Shown one piece after another: positions 18,430 to 28,104 of a DNA stretch of 64,000 bases. The first letter of the stretch is position 1. Every line of letters begins with the position of its first letter. A program made the translations under genes and the position numbers. Location: positions 62,001-126,000 of IMG/VR virus record IMGVR_UViG_3300037225_000932; one strand, written 5' to 3'. The notes beneath the pieces were generated by a model, which saw nothing but the letters and a program-made list of their open reading frames with translations, had not been told where the DNA came from and did no database searches. This DNA is from a virus.

Positions 18430-21400
18430 ATGTCTTTCATGAAAAAGGCTAAATATTTAGAACAAATAAAATTTGATGTATTAAATCTTCCAAACTGGAA
18501 AGAATATAATTTAAAGATGGTAAAAATTGCTTCAGTAGATAAAAATACTAATTTAGGTGGATTTGATATAGAAGCAATGATAAAAGAAAAACCAGAACAT
18601 CTCTTTATTAAAATTTTCGCAATAAAAAAAGATGAAGTAAATGATAATGGAGATGCTTTTTCTGAAGTAGAACTTAAAAAAGCAGCTAAAACCTTTATTG
18701 GTGTTCCTATATTCTGTAATCACCAAAATGATGATATAGAAAAAGCTAGAGGTAAATGCGTTCACGCTTGGTATGATGATCCATCCGAAGGTATTTATAT
18801 TATAGCAATGGTAGATAGGATTGCCTATCCTAGACTAGCAAGAGGCGTAGAAGAGGGTTTTATCTCTGGCACATCAATGGGATGTTCTGTAGATCACTCT
18901 TGCTGTTCAGTGTGTCATCAAAGAGCTTCGGTAGCAGATGAATATTGTGATCACATTAAAAATAGAAAAAATAAAAAATTTAGCGGAAAAATAGAATGTC
19001 AATATCACAATTCTCCATGTGAACCTAAAGATAATTGTCCCGTTTGTGGTAAAATGAAGGATGAAACTAGAGAACTAGAACATAAAGAAGCTAAAATATA
19101 TGAGCATAATTTTGATGTTAAATTTATAGAAGATAGTTTCGTCGTAAATCCAGCATGTCATTCTTGTTTAGTCCAAGAAGTTTTTAATGTTTCTGAATTG
19201 GCTAAAAAAGTTGCTAATCTAAAAGAATTAGTAGTTAAATTAGGATCAAATTGTCCTACTGGAACATGTTCTATAGCTGAAAATAAAATGATAAAAGAAG
19301 CAGGTATGTTAGAAATAGAATATCTAACAGATGCTATGGAGAAAATAGAAAAAGTAGCAAAAAGTATGATGGCACAAAAAGCTAATATTTCACTAGAATA
19401 TGTAAGCGATCTAGTAGAGACCCTTGCTAATGTTCAATCTATAGCTGATGAGTTAATTGAAATGGGATATGCTCAACTTCCTTCTCCTGATATTATAAAA
19501 GCAGATTCAGATATCAATTTAACAAAACCGGCAATGCCTATCGTTTCTCCCCCAGTTCAATCACCAGTTAAAACACCTTCGGCTCCAGATATCTCAACTC
19601 AAGATATTGGAGGAGTTGGATCTATTACTAAACCAAAAATTTCTTCTATTGAAGAAAAAAAGAAGGAATTTACAAAAGTATTTGGAAACTTAAAAGACAG
19701 ACTAGCTATATTGGCTGAAAAAATACAAAATTATCCCGATAATTATAATAAATTAAATATTAAGGAGTCTATAGGAATGGTTAACAACAAGGTTTCAGAA
19801 CAAGGTGTTATCGAAAAAACTGCTGCCCATGATACTTCTGTTATAACAGAAAAGCAATTAGATAATGCTAAATTCACAGGAGAAAGAACTAATATTTCTC
19901 CTGAAGTTATTACAGAAAAGCAATTAGATAAGCCAAAAGATGTTAATGTTACTACTAGTGAGACTCCTCAAAAAAGAACAGGCTCTCCAGATGTTATTAC
20001 AGAAAAACAGTTGGAACAAATAAAGAGTGGTTATGTTGTTCGTTGGAATGATTTTCCTGAAGTTATTACAGAAAAGCAATGGACAGATGCTAGTAGACTA
20101 ATGGGATCTTTATTAAGTGTAGATCAAACTCAAGTTATTACTGAAAAACAACTTAATGATTTTCTGTCTAAGCATAGTTATGCTGAATTGGATGTTATTA
20201 CAGAAAAACAATTAGAAGCATCAAAAACAGAACAAACAAAGAGATGGGCGAATTCAAAGGAAATAGTAAAAACTGCTATGGAAGCCATCTCTGATACTAT
20301 TGCTTATTATGGAAAAACTCCACAAGAAATAAAAGAAGCAATTAATTATCTGACCAAATCTTCTAAGGTGTTAGATAAGGCGGCATTTGTTTCTTTAATA
20401 AATGCTCTTCCAAATAAAACTAATGAAATTAAAAATGACAAACAGAAATTTATGTATTTCTCTAAGTTGGCTTCTACTTCTGTTAATACTTCTAATACTG
20501 TAGAATCTTTACTAAACAGTGTTAGTAGTAGACTTGAGAAATTTAGCACAGATGATATTTTTTCTGCTATAAAAACTATAACTGCTAGCGAAAAGGGTAT
20601 GGAACAAGTTGAGAATATAGCAAAAACTAAAATGCAATCTGGTATAGAGAACGTTAATGAGGTAGATAAAGTGGCTCAGTTTGAAAATGCCATTAACGAA
20701 TTAAATAGACCTGAAGATGGTTCTTATCAAGTTTTGGCTGGTCTATCTGAAATAGAAGCCAAACCTACTGATAAAAAAGCTTTCTTAAAAGGAGTAATAA
20801 AAGTTGCCATAAAAGAAATTAATGACAATAAAGTTAAGGTAGCTTTAACTAAAGTTGATATTGATGAAGAGAATTCGGTAGTTGTTGCTACTCTTAAAAA
20901 TGTAGAAAACTTAAATGAAGAAGAAAAGAAAACTGTAGCTCAATTTGATGATTGGATGAATAAAGATATGGAACTACTTGAACCTAAAGATTCAAATATA
21001 TTTGATCCAACTACAGATATTGATACTGAAACTCCAGAAGGTATATTTGCTGATGAGGATTTTTTTCCAACTGACGAAGAAGATATGGCAGGTTTAGATA
21101 TAGATCCAAAAGAAATAGACGAAGAAGATAATGAAAATCTTAAACTAGTTCGTCATGGAATGCCCGGCATGTCAACAATGGACAATCCACTGACTGCTTC
21201 TAGAAAAGAAAATAGAGAAAACCTAGTTAAAGAAGCTCAAATGTTTGGAGGAGAAATGGGAGGACAGGCTGGAGCATCCCAGGGACCTGGTGCTGGAGCA
21301 ACATTACCGACTCCTCCAGGAGCAGCACCAGCAGGAGGAACGCCTCCACTTGAAAGTTTTGAGAAATCAGATATGGGAGCAGATTTAGCAGGAGATGCTG

Positions 21401-24400
21401 AAGATATGTCAGCAAAGCCTCCTGGCTCTTTATGCCCTGTATGTGGAAGCACAGACTTAGATATTATTAAAGGTACTGGAAAGTGTAATAATTGTGGATC
21501 GGAAATGGTTTTTGAAATTGATGTTAAAGTAACAAAATGGTCTGGATTAACTGGAGAAAAAGAAGAAGAAAAAGAAGGTGAAAAAGAAACTGAAGGAGCA
21601 GGTTTTGAAATGCCACCAACAGAAACTCCAACTGCACCTCCTGCCGCTCCAGCAGGAGCAGGATTGGCAGAACAACCACCAGCAATGGCATCTAATAAGG
21701 ATATTATTAAACTTGGAGAGTTTGCGGAGTTTACTAAGTTGACACCAAGTTCTATTAAAAAACTAAGTGAAAGTAAGATAAAACTGGGCTCTATAAGTCC
21801 AATAACTGGTAATTCTAATACCTTATCTTTAGGCGGAAAGAAAATGTTATGCTTAGATACTGGTATTCCTTATGAATTAGATTATGTTGTAAATATTAAA
21901 AATCCAAAAGAAATTTATGCTAGATGGATTTGGAATCCTACTATAAAAATAGCTTGTGAATCTTGTTCTAGAGCAAAACAATCATTTGTTGAAGCTCTTA
22001 AAAAACTACAAGTAACTGAAGAGCAATTTGATGCTTTAGATATTAAGGAAAAAGGCAATACTATTATAGCAATGCAGAATAAGGGATTGTTAAAACAAAT
22101 AAAAACAGCAAGTGTTAAAGACAGTTCTGTAATAAGCGAAATGAAAAAGGCAATGACTAGTTTATATGGAAATAAGTTCCCATCTGAAATGTGCAGACAA
22201 AAATTAGCTATTAGATTTGGTAAGAATGCTATAGCTTTAAGTGGGCCATGTGAAGGCAAGCCATTATATGAATGTGTATGTAATTCTCTTAAGAAGGCAG
22301 GTGTATATTCTAATGGTTTAGCTATTAAAGTTGCAGAAATATGGTCAGATAAAGATGCTTCTTCTGAATGTATGGAAGATTATGTAAGAATGGGTTTTGA
22401 ACTGAAACAGGCTTCTACTATATGTTCTTCCATTAAGTCTAAATATGCACAAATGGATGATATGCTAGTTGATGAAATGAGTAATAGCGTTGAACCTAAT
22501 GTGGAAGAAGAACCTATGGTAGAAGAAAATATTGTAGATATTGAACCTTTCTCTAGAGAAAATATGGAAGAAAATATGGAAGAAGAAACAGAAGGAGTAA
22601 CTATAACTCTTCCTCTTGATGTAATTGAACAATTAGATAAAGCTGTAGACGTTGCTATGGGAGAAAATCCTGAAAATGAAGAGCATCATCAAGTAGATGT
22701 TCCTAAAACAGATGTTTCCATAGAAGTACCAGAGGGTGCAGCTAAAGAAATAGACGAGGTTGCTGATAAAGTTTTAGATGAAAATTTAGGAACAGAAACT
22801 GGTGAAGAAGAAAATAAAGAAGAAGGATCAGAAGAAACTGGAGTTGTAGAAACAACTGAAGTTGAGCCTACTAGTGAAGGTGGGAAAATAGAGACCACCG
22901 AAATTGAACCTGTTAATATAGGCGAAGAAGAAGTTAAGCCTATTACTACTGAACAAACTTCTAATCTTCCTCCGGCTTTAGTTGAAAACATTAAAGATAA
23001 AGAAGATGGAGAAAAACCATCTGAAGTTTCCGATAAATCAACACAAACATTAGAAGAAAGAGTAGAAAAGCTCGAAGAAAAGAGCGAAAATAAAACAGAG
23101 AAACCCGTTGAAAATAAAGAAGAAAAGAAAGAAAAACCAAAAGAGACAGAACAATCTGAAGAAAAACCTGAAAATAAAGAAGGAAAAGAAACAGAAGTAG
23201 TAGAAGAAGTTAAAGAAGAAGAAAAACAAGAATTAGCTGATGAAGGCGAGCAATATAAAGAAGGAAAGCCAGAAATGACAGAAACTTCGATAGAAGACAT
23301 TGTAAAAGAAGCTAATACTATGAAACCAGGATACATTGGTAGAACTGGCAGAGTAGGTTTAGATCTTTCTGGAGTAATGAATGTTCTTAATAAAAAATCT
23401 CAAAATATTAACGAGAATGTTAATCTAAAGAGTAAAGATAGAGACCTGGGAAATGCTAAAGAAAAAGCAGTTCAACAGGAAAATGCTCAAGAGAGCAAAG
23501 ATATAGGTAAGGTTAAAGATAATAAAACTATGGGTGAAGAATCTAAGTTTGATGCAAAAAAACCAGAAGTTCCAACAGGAGATGCTTTAGTAGGAAAAGA
23601 AAAAGAAATTAAAGAAATTGATCCTCCTAAAATTCCAGCAGGTAGCTCAGCAATGGGTGAAGAACAATTAGAAGGAGGAGATACTAGAGCTACTGGCGGA
23701 TCTCAGGGTCAAGGAAACTCAAGAGCAGCTTCTACCAGAGATAAATTAACTGCAATGGCAGAAAGAATTCAAAATATTATGAATAAAAAGGCTGAAGAAA
23801 AGAAACTGGCTCCGAAAGAACCAGTATCTAAAGATAAAGATATCCAGCCAATAAACGGTGATTCACAGATAGGTGATGAAAAAGAAGTAAAAGCTATTGA
23901 AGTTAAAACTACTGATGTAGAAACTAAAGATGGTTTCTTAGGAAAAGAAAAAGAAACTTTTAAAGATAAACCGTCATCACCAAAAGATAATCCTTCCATA
24001 CCGGCAGGTGGTGGAAAATTTAAAAACGAAAAGAATGTTCCTGAAAAACAGGAAAAAGATAAAGGCACTGTAATAGCAAAGTCCGAAGATGGTAAAAAAA
24101 TTGAAGCAGAAGCATTTAGAGTAGCAGGCCGCATGTTAGAAAGAGGTCAGATAAAAGCTGATCAGCTTGCTTCTAAAGTATCTGAACTAAAAGGATATAA
24201 AATGGCACAATTACATGACATTGAAAATGCTATGTTTTCTGCCAAAAAAGGACTTAACACAGTAGCAGACGGGATAGAGTTTCCCGTAGTCATTGGAGAA
24301 GAGAGTAATCATCGTAGTTCTCAAGCAGAACTGTCAAATAAGTTATCAAGCTTATTTACTCTTTCTAAAATGAACAAAAAAGCTCAAGAAATAGATTTAG

Positions 24401-24426
24401 ATTTTAACAAAGTTTTAGACAGATAA
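18430..24426 (+). CDS. Giant prohead protease-scaffold polyprotein, 1998 aa
   Basis: Residues 30-165 look like a phage prohead (S78/herpes-assemblin type) protease: 'TFIGVPIFCNHQNDDIEKA' with the candidate His and 'EGFISGTSMGCSVDHS' with the candidate Ser. A Cys-rich block ('CCSVCHQRA', 'DNCPVCGKMKDE') follows. About residues 470-600 hold six 'VITEKQ' repeats. Near residue 1000 are 'LCPVCGSTD...CNNCGSEM' (zinc ribbon) and Ala/Pro/Gly linkers, then long Glu/Lys coiled-coil tracts, and the end is 'NKKAQEIDLDFNKVLDR'. Such proteins cut and expel the scaffold during head maturation. One chain this long carrying both functions is unusual. It lies directly before the decoration-like and capsid genes. 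Confidence 0.75.
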   Translation: MSFMKKAKYLEQIKFDVLNLPNWKEYNLKMVKIASVDKNTNLGGFDIEAMIKEKPEHLFIKIFAIKKDEVNDNGDAFSEVELKKAAKTFIGVPIFCNHQNDDIEKARGKCVHAWYDDPSEGIYIIAMVDRIAYPRLARGVEEGFISGTSMGCSVDHSCCSVCHQRASVADEYCDHIKNRKNKKFSGKIECQYHNSPCEPKDNCPVCGKMKDETRELEHKEAKIYEHNFDVKFIEDSFVVNPACHSCLVQEVFNVSELAKKVANLKELVVKLGSNCPTGTCSIAENKMIKEAGMLEIEYLTDAMEKIEKVAKSMMAQKANISLEYVSDLVETLANVQSIADELIEMGYAQLPSPDIIKADSDINLTKPAMPIVSPPVQSPVKTPSAPDISTQDIGGVGSITKPKISSIEEKKKEFTKVFGNLKDRLAILAEKIQNYPDNYNKLNIKESIGMVNNKVSEQGVIEKTAAHDTSVITEKQLDNAKFTGERTNISPEVITEKQLDKPKDVNVTTSETPQKRTGSPDVITEKQLEQIKSGYVVRWNDFPEVITEKQWTDASRLMGSLLSVDQTQVITEKQLNDFLSKHSYAELDVITEKQLEASKTEQTKRWANSKEIVKTAMEAISDTIAYYGKTPQEIKEAINYLTKSSKVLDKAAFVSLINALPNKTNEIKNDKQKFMYFSKLASTSVNTSNTVESLLNSVSSRLEKFSTDDIFSAIKTITASEKGMEQVENIAKTKMQSGIENVNEVDKVAQFENAINELNRPEDGSYQVLAGLSEIEAKPTDKKAFLKGVIKVAIKEINDNKVKVALTKVDIDEENSVVVATLKNVENLNEEEKKTVAQFDDWMNKDMELLEPKDSNIFDPTTDIDTETPEGIFADEDFFPTDEEDMAGLDIDPKEIDEEDNENLKLVRHGMPGMSTMDNPLTASRKENRENLVKEAQMFGGEMGGQAGASQGPGAGATLPTPPGAAPAGGTPPLESFEKSDMGADLAGDAEDMSAKPPGSLCPVCGSTDLDIIKGTGKCNNCGSEMVFEIDVKVTKWSGLTGEKEEEKEGEKETEGAGFEMPPTETPTAPPAAPAGAGLAEQPPAMASNKDIIKLGEFAEFTKLTPSSIKKLSESKIKLGSISPITGNSNTLSLGGKKMLCLDTGIPYELDYVVNIKNPKEIYARWIWNPTIKIACESCSRAKQSFVEALKKLQVTEEQFDALDIKEKGNTIIAMQNKGLLKQIKTASVKDSSVISEMKKAMTSLYGNKFPSEMCRQKLAIRFGKNAIALSGPCEGKPLYECVCNSLKKAGVYSNGLAIKVAEIWSDKDASSECMEDYVRMGFELKQASTICSSIKSKYAQMDDMLVDEMSNSVEPNVEEEPMVEENIVDIEPFSRENMEENMEEETEGVTITLPLDVIEQLDKAVDVAMGENPENEEHHQVDVPKTDVSIEVPEGAAKEIDEVADKVLDENLGTETGEEENKEEGSEETGVVETTEVEPTSEGGKIETTEIEPVNIGEEEVKPITTEQTSNLPPALVENIKDKEDGEKPSEVSDKSTQTLEERVEKLEEKSENKTEKPVENKEEKKEKPKETEQSEEKPENKEGKETEVVEEVKEEEKQELADEGEQYKEGKPEMTETSIEDIVKEANTMKPGYIGRTGRVGLDLSGVMNVLNKKSQNINENVNLKSKDRDLGNAKEKAVQQENAQESKDIGKVKDNKTMGEESKFDAKKPEVPTGDALVGKEKEIKEIDPPKIPAGSSAMGEEQLEGGDTRATGGSQGQGNSRAASTRDKLTAMAERIQNIMNKKAEEKKLAPKEPVSKDKDIQPINGDSQIGDEKEVKAIEVKTTDVETKDGFLGKEKETFKDKPSSPKDNPSIPAGGGKFKNEKNVPEKQEKDKGTVIAKSEDGKKIEAEAFRVAGRMLERGQIKADQLASKVSELKGYKMAQLHDIENAMFSAKKGLNTVADGIEFPVVIGEESNHRSSQAELSNKLSSLFTLSKMNKKAQEIDLDFNKVLDR
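19840..20222 (+). repeat. Six VITEKQL repeats within the protease-scaffold
   Basis: The peptide 'VITEKQ' followed by L or W occurs six times with 15-25 residue spacers of unrelated sequence. Codons for each copy are nearly the same (GTTATTACAGAAAAGCAA and close variants). A single further copy sits in the protein at 784-1593. Conserved core with free spacers suggests a repeated docking or cleavage peptide. Confidence 0.85.
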
Positions 24427-24448
24427 GTATTTTCAAGGAGATACAAAA

Positions 24449-24982
24449 ATGGCATTGATTCCGATATTTCAAGTAGTAGCAGATGAATATTATGTTGATC
24501 CTAACTGGACAACTGATATTCTCGCGGGCAACTTCGTAACTCTCAGTGGTGGATATGCTGTCAGAGCAAATGGTAATACAGACTCGATTTTAGGTGTAGC
24601 TGGTGATACTCAAAGCACAAGCTCTTCTGTCACTCCATATGCTACACAATTAATTATTAATGGCGCAGGACAAAAAAGATGGACAGAAAATAGAGTAAGC
24701 GATTTTTACAATGAGACTGGAGCTTCAGGAAAAATCACAATCTATACTAGCGGTGGCAAGTTTGCAACCGATCTTTATGGAACTATGGTTACTACTGCTA
24801 CAGCTAATAGTCTATACGTAGGAACTACAGGTAAACTAACTTCCTCAACTCCAGGCGGAACAGCTAATGTTGTTGCAAAACTTGTAGCTGCTCCAACAGC
24901 GTGGCCAAGTGGTGTTCCTGGCACTGATGTTAGCGGTTCTACTTCTCTCGGTACCTATATTACATTTGTTCTTCAAATATAA
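24449..24982 (+). CDS. Head decoration-like protein, 177 aa
   Basis: A Gly/Ala/Thr/Ser-rich beta protein ('GNFVTLSGGYAVRANGNTDS', 'YETGASGKITIYTSGGKF' region) sitting between scaffold and major capsid genes, the usual place for capsid decoration or stabilising proteins. A good ribosome site (AAGGAGATACAAA) precedes it. The family is inferred from position and composition, not from a clear motif. Confidence 0.55.
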   Translation: MALIPIFQVVADEYYVDPNWTTDILAGNFVTLSGGYAVRANGNTDSILGVAGDTQSTSSSVTPYATQLIINGAGQKRWTENRVSDFYNETGASGKITIYTSGGKFATDLYGTMVTTATANSLYVGTTGKLTSSTPGGTANVVAKLVAAPTAWPSGVPGTDVSGSTSLGTYITFVLQI

Positions 24983-25062
24983 TTAAGTTTTTTTTAACTA
25001 ACTATCATTTTAGGGTTTGTTTACGAATACCTAAAAAATAGACAATAAAGGAGTTTTTTTTC

Positions 25063-25926
25063 ATGGCTTTAAACAAATTAACTGACACACAGAAAGAAGA
25101 AATTATTGCTCAAGCACTAGAAACTGACGAAGGTAGAGTTGCGTTAGCTCAAGCGATGGTCGAGCCAATACGCCGTTCGTTAGAATATCAGGCAGTAGGT
25201 CGCAAACTGTTAATGGTAGATGAGTTACCACAAGGCGCACTCGCTCGTTATGAGAGAGATGTTGCTGCCGTAGCTTGGGTTATTTCTCGTAGAGGTGCAG
25301 TTCCTGATCAAATCCAAGAGGGCGAGGAAATTTTGGTTCCTACTTTTGAAATCGCTGCTCATCCAACCGTTCGTCTGTCTGAGATCAAAGCTCGTAGATT
25401 CTACATCGTAGATAGAGCTCAGATCAAGGCTAAAGAAGCTATTCAAAAGGAAGAAGATACTAATATTTTTAGCGCTGCATTAGCTGCTGCAACAAACAGC
25501 GGTAATGTCGTAATTAACTTCGGTACTCTTTCAACTGCTTCTTTAAATGAAGCCTTCCGTATGATCGAACAGCACGACCTTGTTGCTACTAAGATCGTTA
25601 TGCACGCTAATCAGTTCGCTTCTGTTAGGGCATTCGGTAAGACTTTCTATGATGAAGCAACTCAGAGAGAAATTATAACAACTGGTCTTTATGGTCACCT
25701 ATATACTGCTGACATTCACGTTAGCTCTCGTATGGATAGCTCTACAGTTCTAGTTGTAGCTTCTCCTGATACCGTTGGAGCTTTCCCAATTCGTCAAGAT
25801 ATTACCGTATTACCTGCTGATGATCCAAAGAAACTACGTCTAGGCTGGGTAATATACGAAGAAGTTGGAATAGTTATAGTAAACGATTATTCGGTTTCTC
25901 GTATTAATGTAAGCTCTGCTACTTAA
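25063..25926 (+). CDS. Major capsid protein (HK97-type fold)
   Basis: 287 residues. N-terminal helix 'LTDTQKEEIIAQALETDE', then a segment ending 'YERDVAAVAWVISRRGA' that leads into the E-loop-like 'GEEILVPTFEIAAHPT'. The P-domain helix region 'ASLNEAFRMIEQHDL' is followed by 'DIHVSSRMDSSTVLVVASPD', typical of phage major capsid proteins. Codons are noticeably more balanced than in neighbours, as expected for the most abundant virion protein. Strong Shine-Dalgarno AAAGGAG and a strong terminator frame the gene. Confidence 0.85.
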   Translation: MALNKLTDTQKEEIIAQALETDEGRVALAQAMVEPIRRSLEYQAVGRKLLMVDELPQGALARYERDVAAVAWVISRRGAVPDQIQEGEEILVPTFEIAAHPTVRLSEIKARRFYIVDRAQIKAKEAIQKEEDTNIFSAALAAATNSGNVVINFGTLSTASLNEAFRMIEQHDLVATKIVMHANQFASVRAFGKTFYDEATQREIITTGLYGHLYTADIHVSSRMDSSTVLVVASPDTVGAFPIRQDITVLPADDPKKLRLGWVIYEEVGIVIVNDYSVSRINVSSAT

Positions 25927-25955
25927 TATCTGAAAACACAATAGGATAAGATAAA

Positions 25956-25985
25956 AAGAGAACCTGGAGAAATTCAGGTTCTCTT
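25956..25985 (+). terminator. Strong terminator after major capsid gene
   Basis: AAGAGAACCTG pairs with CAGGTTCTCTT (11 bp) around an 8-nt loop and is followed by a T-rich stretch. It separates the head module from the scar region. Confidence 0.9.
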
Positions 25986-26039
25986 TATTTTTATTAAAGA
26001 AATATTTCCAAATATCTCGAATATTAATAATATAATAGA

Positions 26040-26238
26040 ATATCTCAAAAGAAGACGGAACAGAAAGATACCCCGGGACACGGGGAAATTTACGCTTCAG
26101 AACAGAAATAAAAACTCTGTTATTCTTTCTTGAAAGAGTAAGGATGAGATTGAACCTCTACTTAAAAGACAGAAAAAATTTAAGCAAGCTTGATCGTTGA
26201 ATGAAGAATCCGCTAAGATTTATCTAGCGGAGTGTCAA
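26040..26238 (+). mobile_element. Remnant of an IS200/IS605 element: right end with omega-RNA-like hairpin
   Basis: The segment ends TTGAATGAAGAATCC, hairpin (TCCGCTA/TAGCGGA, 26209-26231), GGAGTGTCAA. This 'GAAGAATCC-hairpin-GGAGTGTCAA' layout is what I know from right ends of IS200/IS605 transposons, where it forms the 3' part of the TnpB guide RNA. Upstream bases (CCCCG/CGGGG hairpin at about 26071-26088) would be the degraded end of tnpB. No transposase frame survives. The flank after 26238 would be the guide and runs into a methyltransferase remnant. Confidence 0.55.
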
Positions 26239-26239
26239 T

Positions 26240-26434
26240 GTGAGCCACTGGATTTAATTTTAGACTATTCTGCTAGTTGGGGAGCCTAGAATGTTAGAAG
26301 CAATCTCTAATGGCTATAACTATATAGGAATTGATCCTTTAACCGCTGATAGACTAAATATAATGATGAAATATTTTAATGGAAAATATCAAGTAATAAA
26401 GGGATGTAGTGAGAATGAAAAAAATGAAGCATAA
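26240..26434 (+). pseudogene. Broken class I methyltransferase gene fragment
   Basis: Two frames together read 'LILDYSASWGA' then 'RMLEAISNGYNYIGIDP', the SAM-binding motif region of a phage DNA methyltransferase. One extra T in GGAGCCTAGAATG (about 26287) breaks the frame with a stop. The second piece is open from ATG 26291 to TAA 26434 (47 aa). The 5' part of the gene is missing and is replaced by the IS605-like right end, so an insertion probably destroyed it. Confidence 0.6.
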
Positions 26435-26768
26435 AACTAAAAAAATTATTATAAAAACAGCAGAAGTTGACGAAGAAATCGTTCCAATCGTTAAATGGCT
26501 TAATAGTTTTGAAGGTATTCAAACATTATATTCCTGTCAGGGAGGGAATATAGACTTTGAAAGTTATATTTCTTTTGTTAGCGACAATTATGAAAACATT
26601 ATTAGCGTATTAGAAACAATTCGCAACATTCAAAATCAAAATGAAAAATGTTTCATGAGAACAGAAGTAGATTATAATAATAGTATATTTCCACTTAGAT
26701 ATACAATTAGATGGTATGATAATAAAAGTATGCTTGATTTTTGTAGATTTTTAAGAAATAAAAAATAG
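26415..26768 (+). CDS. Unknown protein, 117 aa
   Basis: I take ATG 26415 rather than the upstream GTG. The middle reads 'VDEEIVPIVKWLNSFEGI' and 'TLYSCQGGNIDFESYISFV', a small alpha/beta sandwich pattern with a lone Cys. No family named. Its front overlaps the tail of the methyltransferase fragment, so its promoter must lie within the scar. Confidence 0.6.
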   Translation: MKKMKHKTKKIIIKTAEVDEEIVPIVKWLNSFEGIQTLYSCQGGNIDFESYISFVSDNYENIISVLETIRNIQNQNEKCFMRTEVDYNNSIFPLRYTIRWYDNKSMLDFCRFLRNKK

Positions 26769-26801
26769 ATAAAAGAGTGTATTCATTAAAAAAATTATTT
26801 T

Positions 26802-26829
26802 TAATCCATCACTTAAAAAATGATGGATT
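26802..26829. terminator. Bidirectional terminator between convergent genes
   Basis: AATCCATCA pairs with TGATGGATT around an A-rich loop. T-tracts lie on both sides, serving the + strand gene ending at 26768 and the minus-strand gene ending at 26831. Confidence 0.85.
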
Positions 26830-26830
26830 T

Positions 26831-27289
26831 TTATTTTTTCCATACACCAATATATTTAACTAATGATGGAAATATAAGACAAATATTATCTTCATTTTGT
26901 GTTGCTTCTATTTTTCTTGATTTTAGAAAATCTACCCAGGCTGGTGTTGGATATAAGAATATCCCTTCTGGAACATCCGAGAAAGTATCATAGTTAAAAA
27001 ATTCATTTTCTTTTCCTACGATTTTTGTTGTCTCGGGATGTTTTTCGTAAATATCTGCAAATTCTTGTAGTATTTTTTTTGCTGACATAGAATTTGAATT
27101 TAATATTTTTATAGATCTTATTGGTTTATACATTGATACCACTTCTCCGTATCCTAAAGCTTTTTGAGGATTTGTAGTAAAAAATGTAGCAGATGAAAAC
27201 CTTGGTTGAGGATTTGGGTCTGGTTTGGGAGTGCCACGATATAAAACAGGAAAATCAACTAAAGATTGAGATAATTTATACCAGTTCAT
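26831..27289 (-). CDS. ADP-ribosyltransferase-like protein with MNWYK tag, 152 aa
   Basis: Start at the ATG giving 'MNWYKLSQSLVDFPVLYRGT'. An upstream ATG at 27316 is possible but would hide the tag. 'VLYRGT' (R near residue 17) and 'SATFFTTNPQKALGYGEV' fit the R-S-E ART fold, where the second block packs on the NAD site. A glutamate motif is less clear. Phage ARTs are often injected to modify host proteins. Whether this one is active is unknown. Confidence 0.55.
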   Translation of the reverse strand: MNWYKLSQSLVDFPVLYRGTPKPDPNPQPRFSSATFFTTNPQKALGYGEVVSMYKPIRSIKILNSNSMSAKKILQEFADIYEKHPETTKIVGKENEFFNYDTFSDVPEGIFLYPTPAWVDFLKSRKIEATQNEDNICLIFPSLVKYIGVWKK

Positions 27290-27485
27290 AATGTGTTTTA
27301 CTGTTAAAAAATACATTTACCTTTAATAATAATAATTTTGCGCAAAATAAAAGGATAACACTATTTTGTCTTGTATTATATATTAAGATATTTAATATAT
27401 TTCTTAAAAAAACAAAAAGGAATATTTTTATTTGTCTTGTATAAATAGATAACATTAAAATATTTTTCAAGGAGAATGATATAAA

Positions 27486-27971
27486 ATGACTACAAAAATT
27501 AGTGCGATAGCAAAACCAAGAATACTTTTAACTGGCACTTTAATTACTAAAGCAGGTAAAAAAGTTTCTCTGGTAAGTTATGATTGGTCAAACATAGCGG
27601 ACAAATCTGTTCCAGCATCCGTTCACTCTTATGCTGATTATCAGACATTTCTTAATAGTGTAACTATTACAATGACTACTGTTTATCCGTCAGTAACATA
27701 TAGTAATATACATGCAAGTAGTTCTCGTATAAGAGGTCTTCTCTCAACAGATCAAAACCATGCTAATATTCTTTATAATTTTAGTTTAAAACATCCATCC
27801 CCAAATGATTGTAACGTTTATTATGAAGCATTCACTTTGAAGAAAAATTCTGTTAAACTAACAAGTCATGTAACTATTGCTGATGGAACAATGTTCCCAA
27901 TCACAGCATTAGTTTTGTATAGAGGCCAAATAGGTGAAGTAAATAGAGTTTATATTAGACTAACTAACTAA
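27486..27971 (+). CDS. Probable virion protein, 161 aa
   Basis: Beta-rich sequence with 'MTTKISAIAKPRILLTG' and 'YYEAFTLKKNSVKLTSHVT', preceded by AAGGAG. No family recognised. It is followed by a very long palindrome and then by the collagen-like fibre, so a tail or fibre accessory role is likely. Confidence 0.6.
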   Translation: MTTKISAIAKPRILLTGTLITKAGKKVSLVSYDWSNIADKSVPASVHSYADYQTFLNSVTITMTTVYPSVTYSNIHASSSRIRGLLSTDQNHANILYNFSLKHPSPNDCNVYYEAFTLKKNSVKLTSHVTIADGTMFPITALVLYRGQIGEVNRVYIRLTN

Positions 27972-27994
27972 TTAAACATATTTATTAAACATAT

Positions 27995-28049
27995 TTATTA
28001 AATAAAATAAGAAGTTCACAAATTGTGAACTTCTTATTTTATTTAATAA
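27995..28049. terminator. 55-bp near-perfect palindrome (terminator or cruciform)
   Basis: A 27-nt arm (ending AAGAAGTTCACAA) is repeated exactly as its inverse (TTGTGAACTTCTT...) with one base in the middle. As RNA it is an extreme hairpin. As DNA it could form a cruciform. It separates the 161-aa gene from the fibre gene. Confidence 0.85.
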
Positions 28050-28104
28050 AGGAAGATATATTTTTTGATAGTATAATAAATATACTATTTTATCAGGAAA
28101 TAAT

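Noticed and set aside
22689-23336. Ser-rich antisense ORF in the scaffold gene
   Set aside because: Mirror of Glu/Lys-rich codons (GAA/AAA become TTC/TTT).
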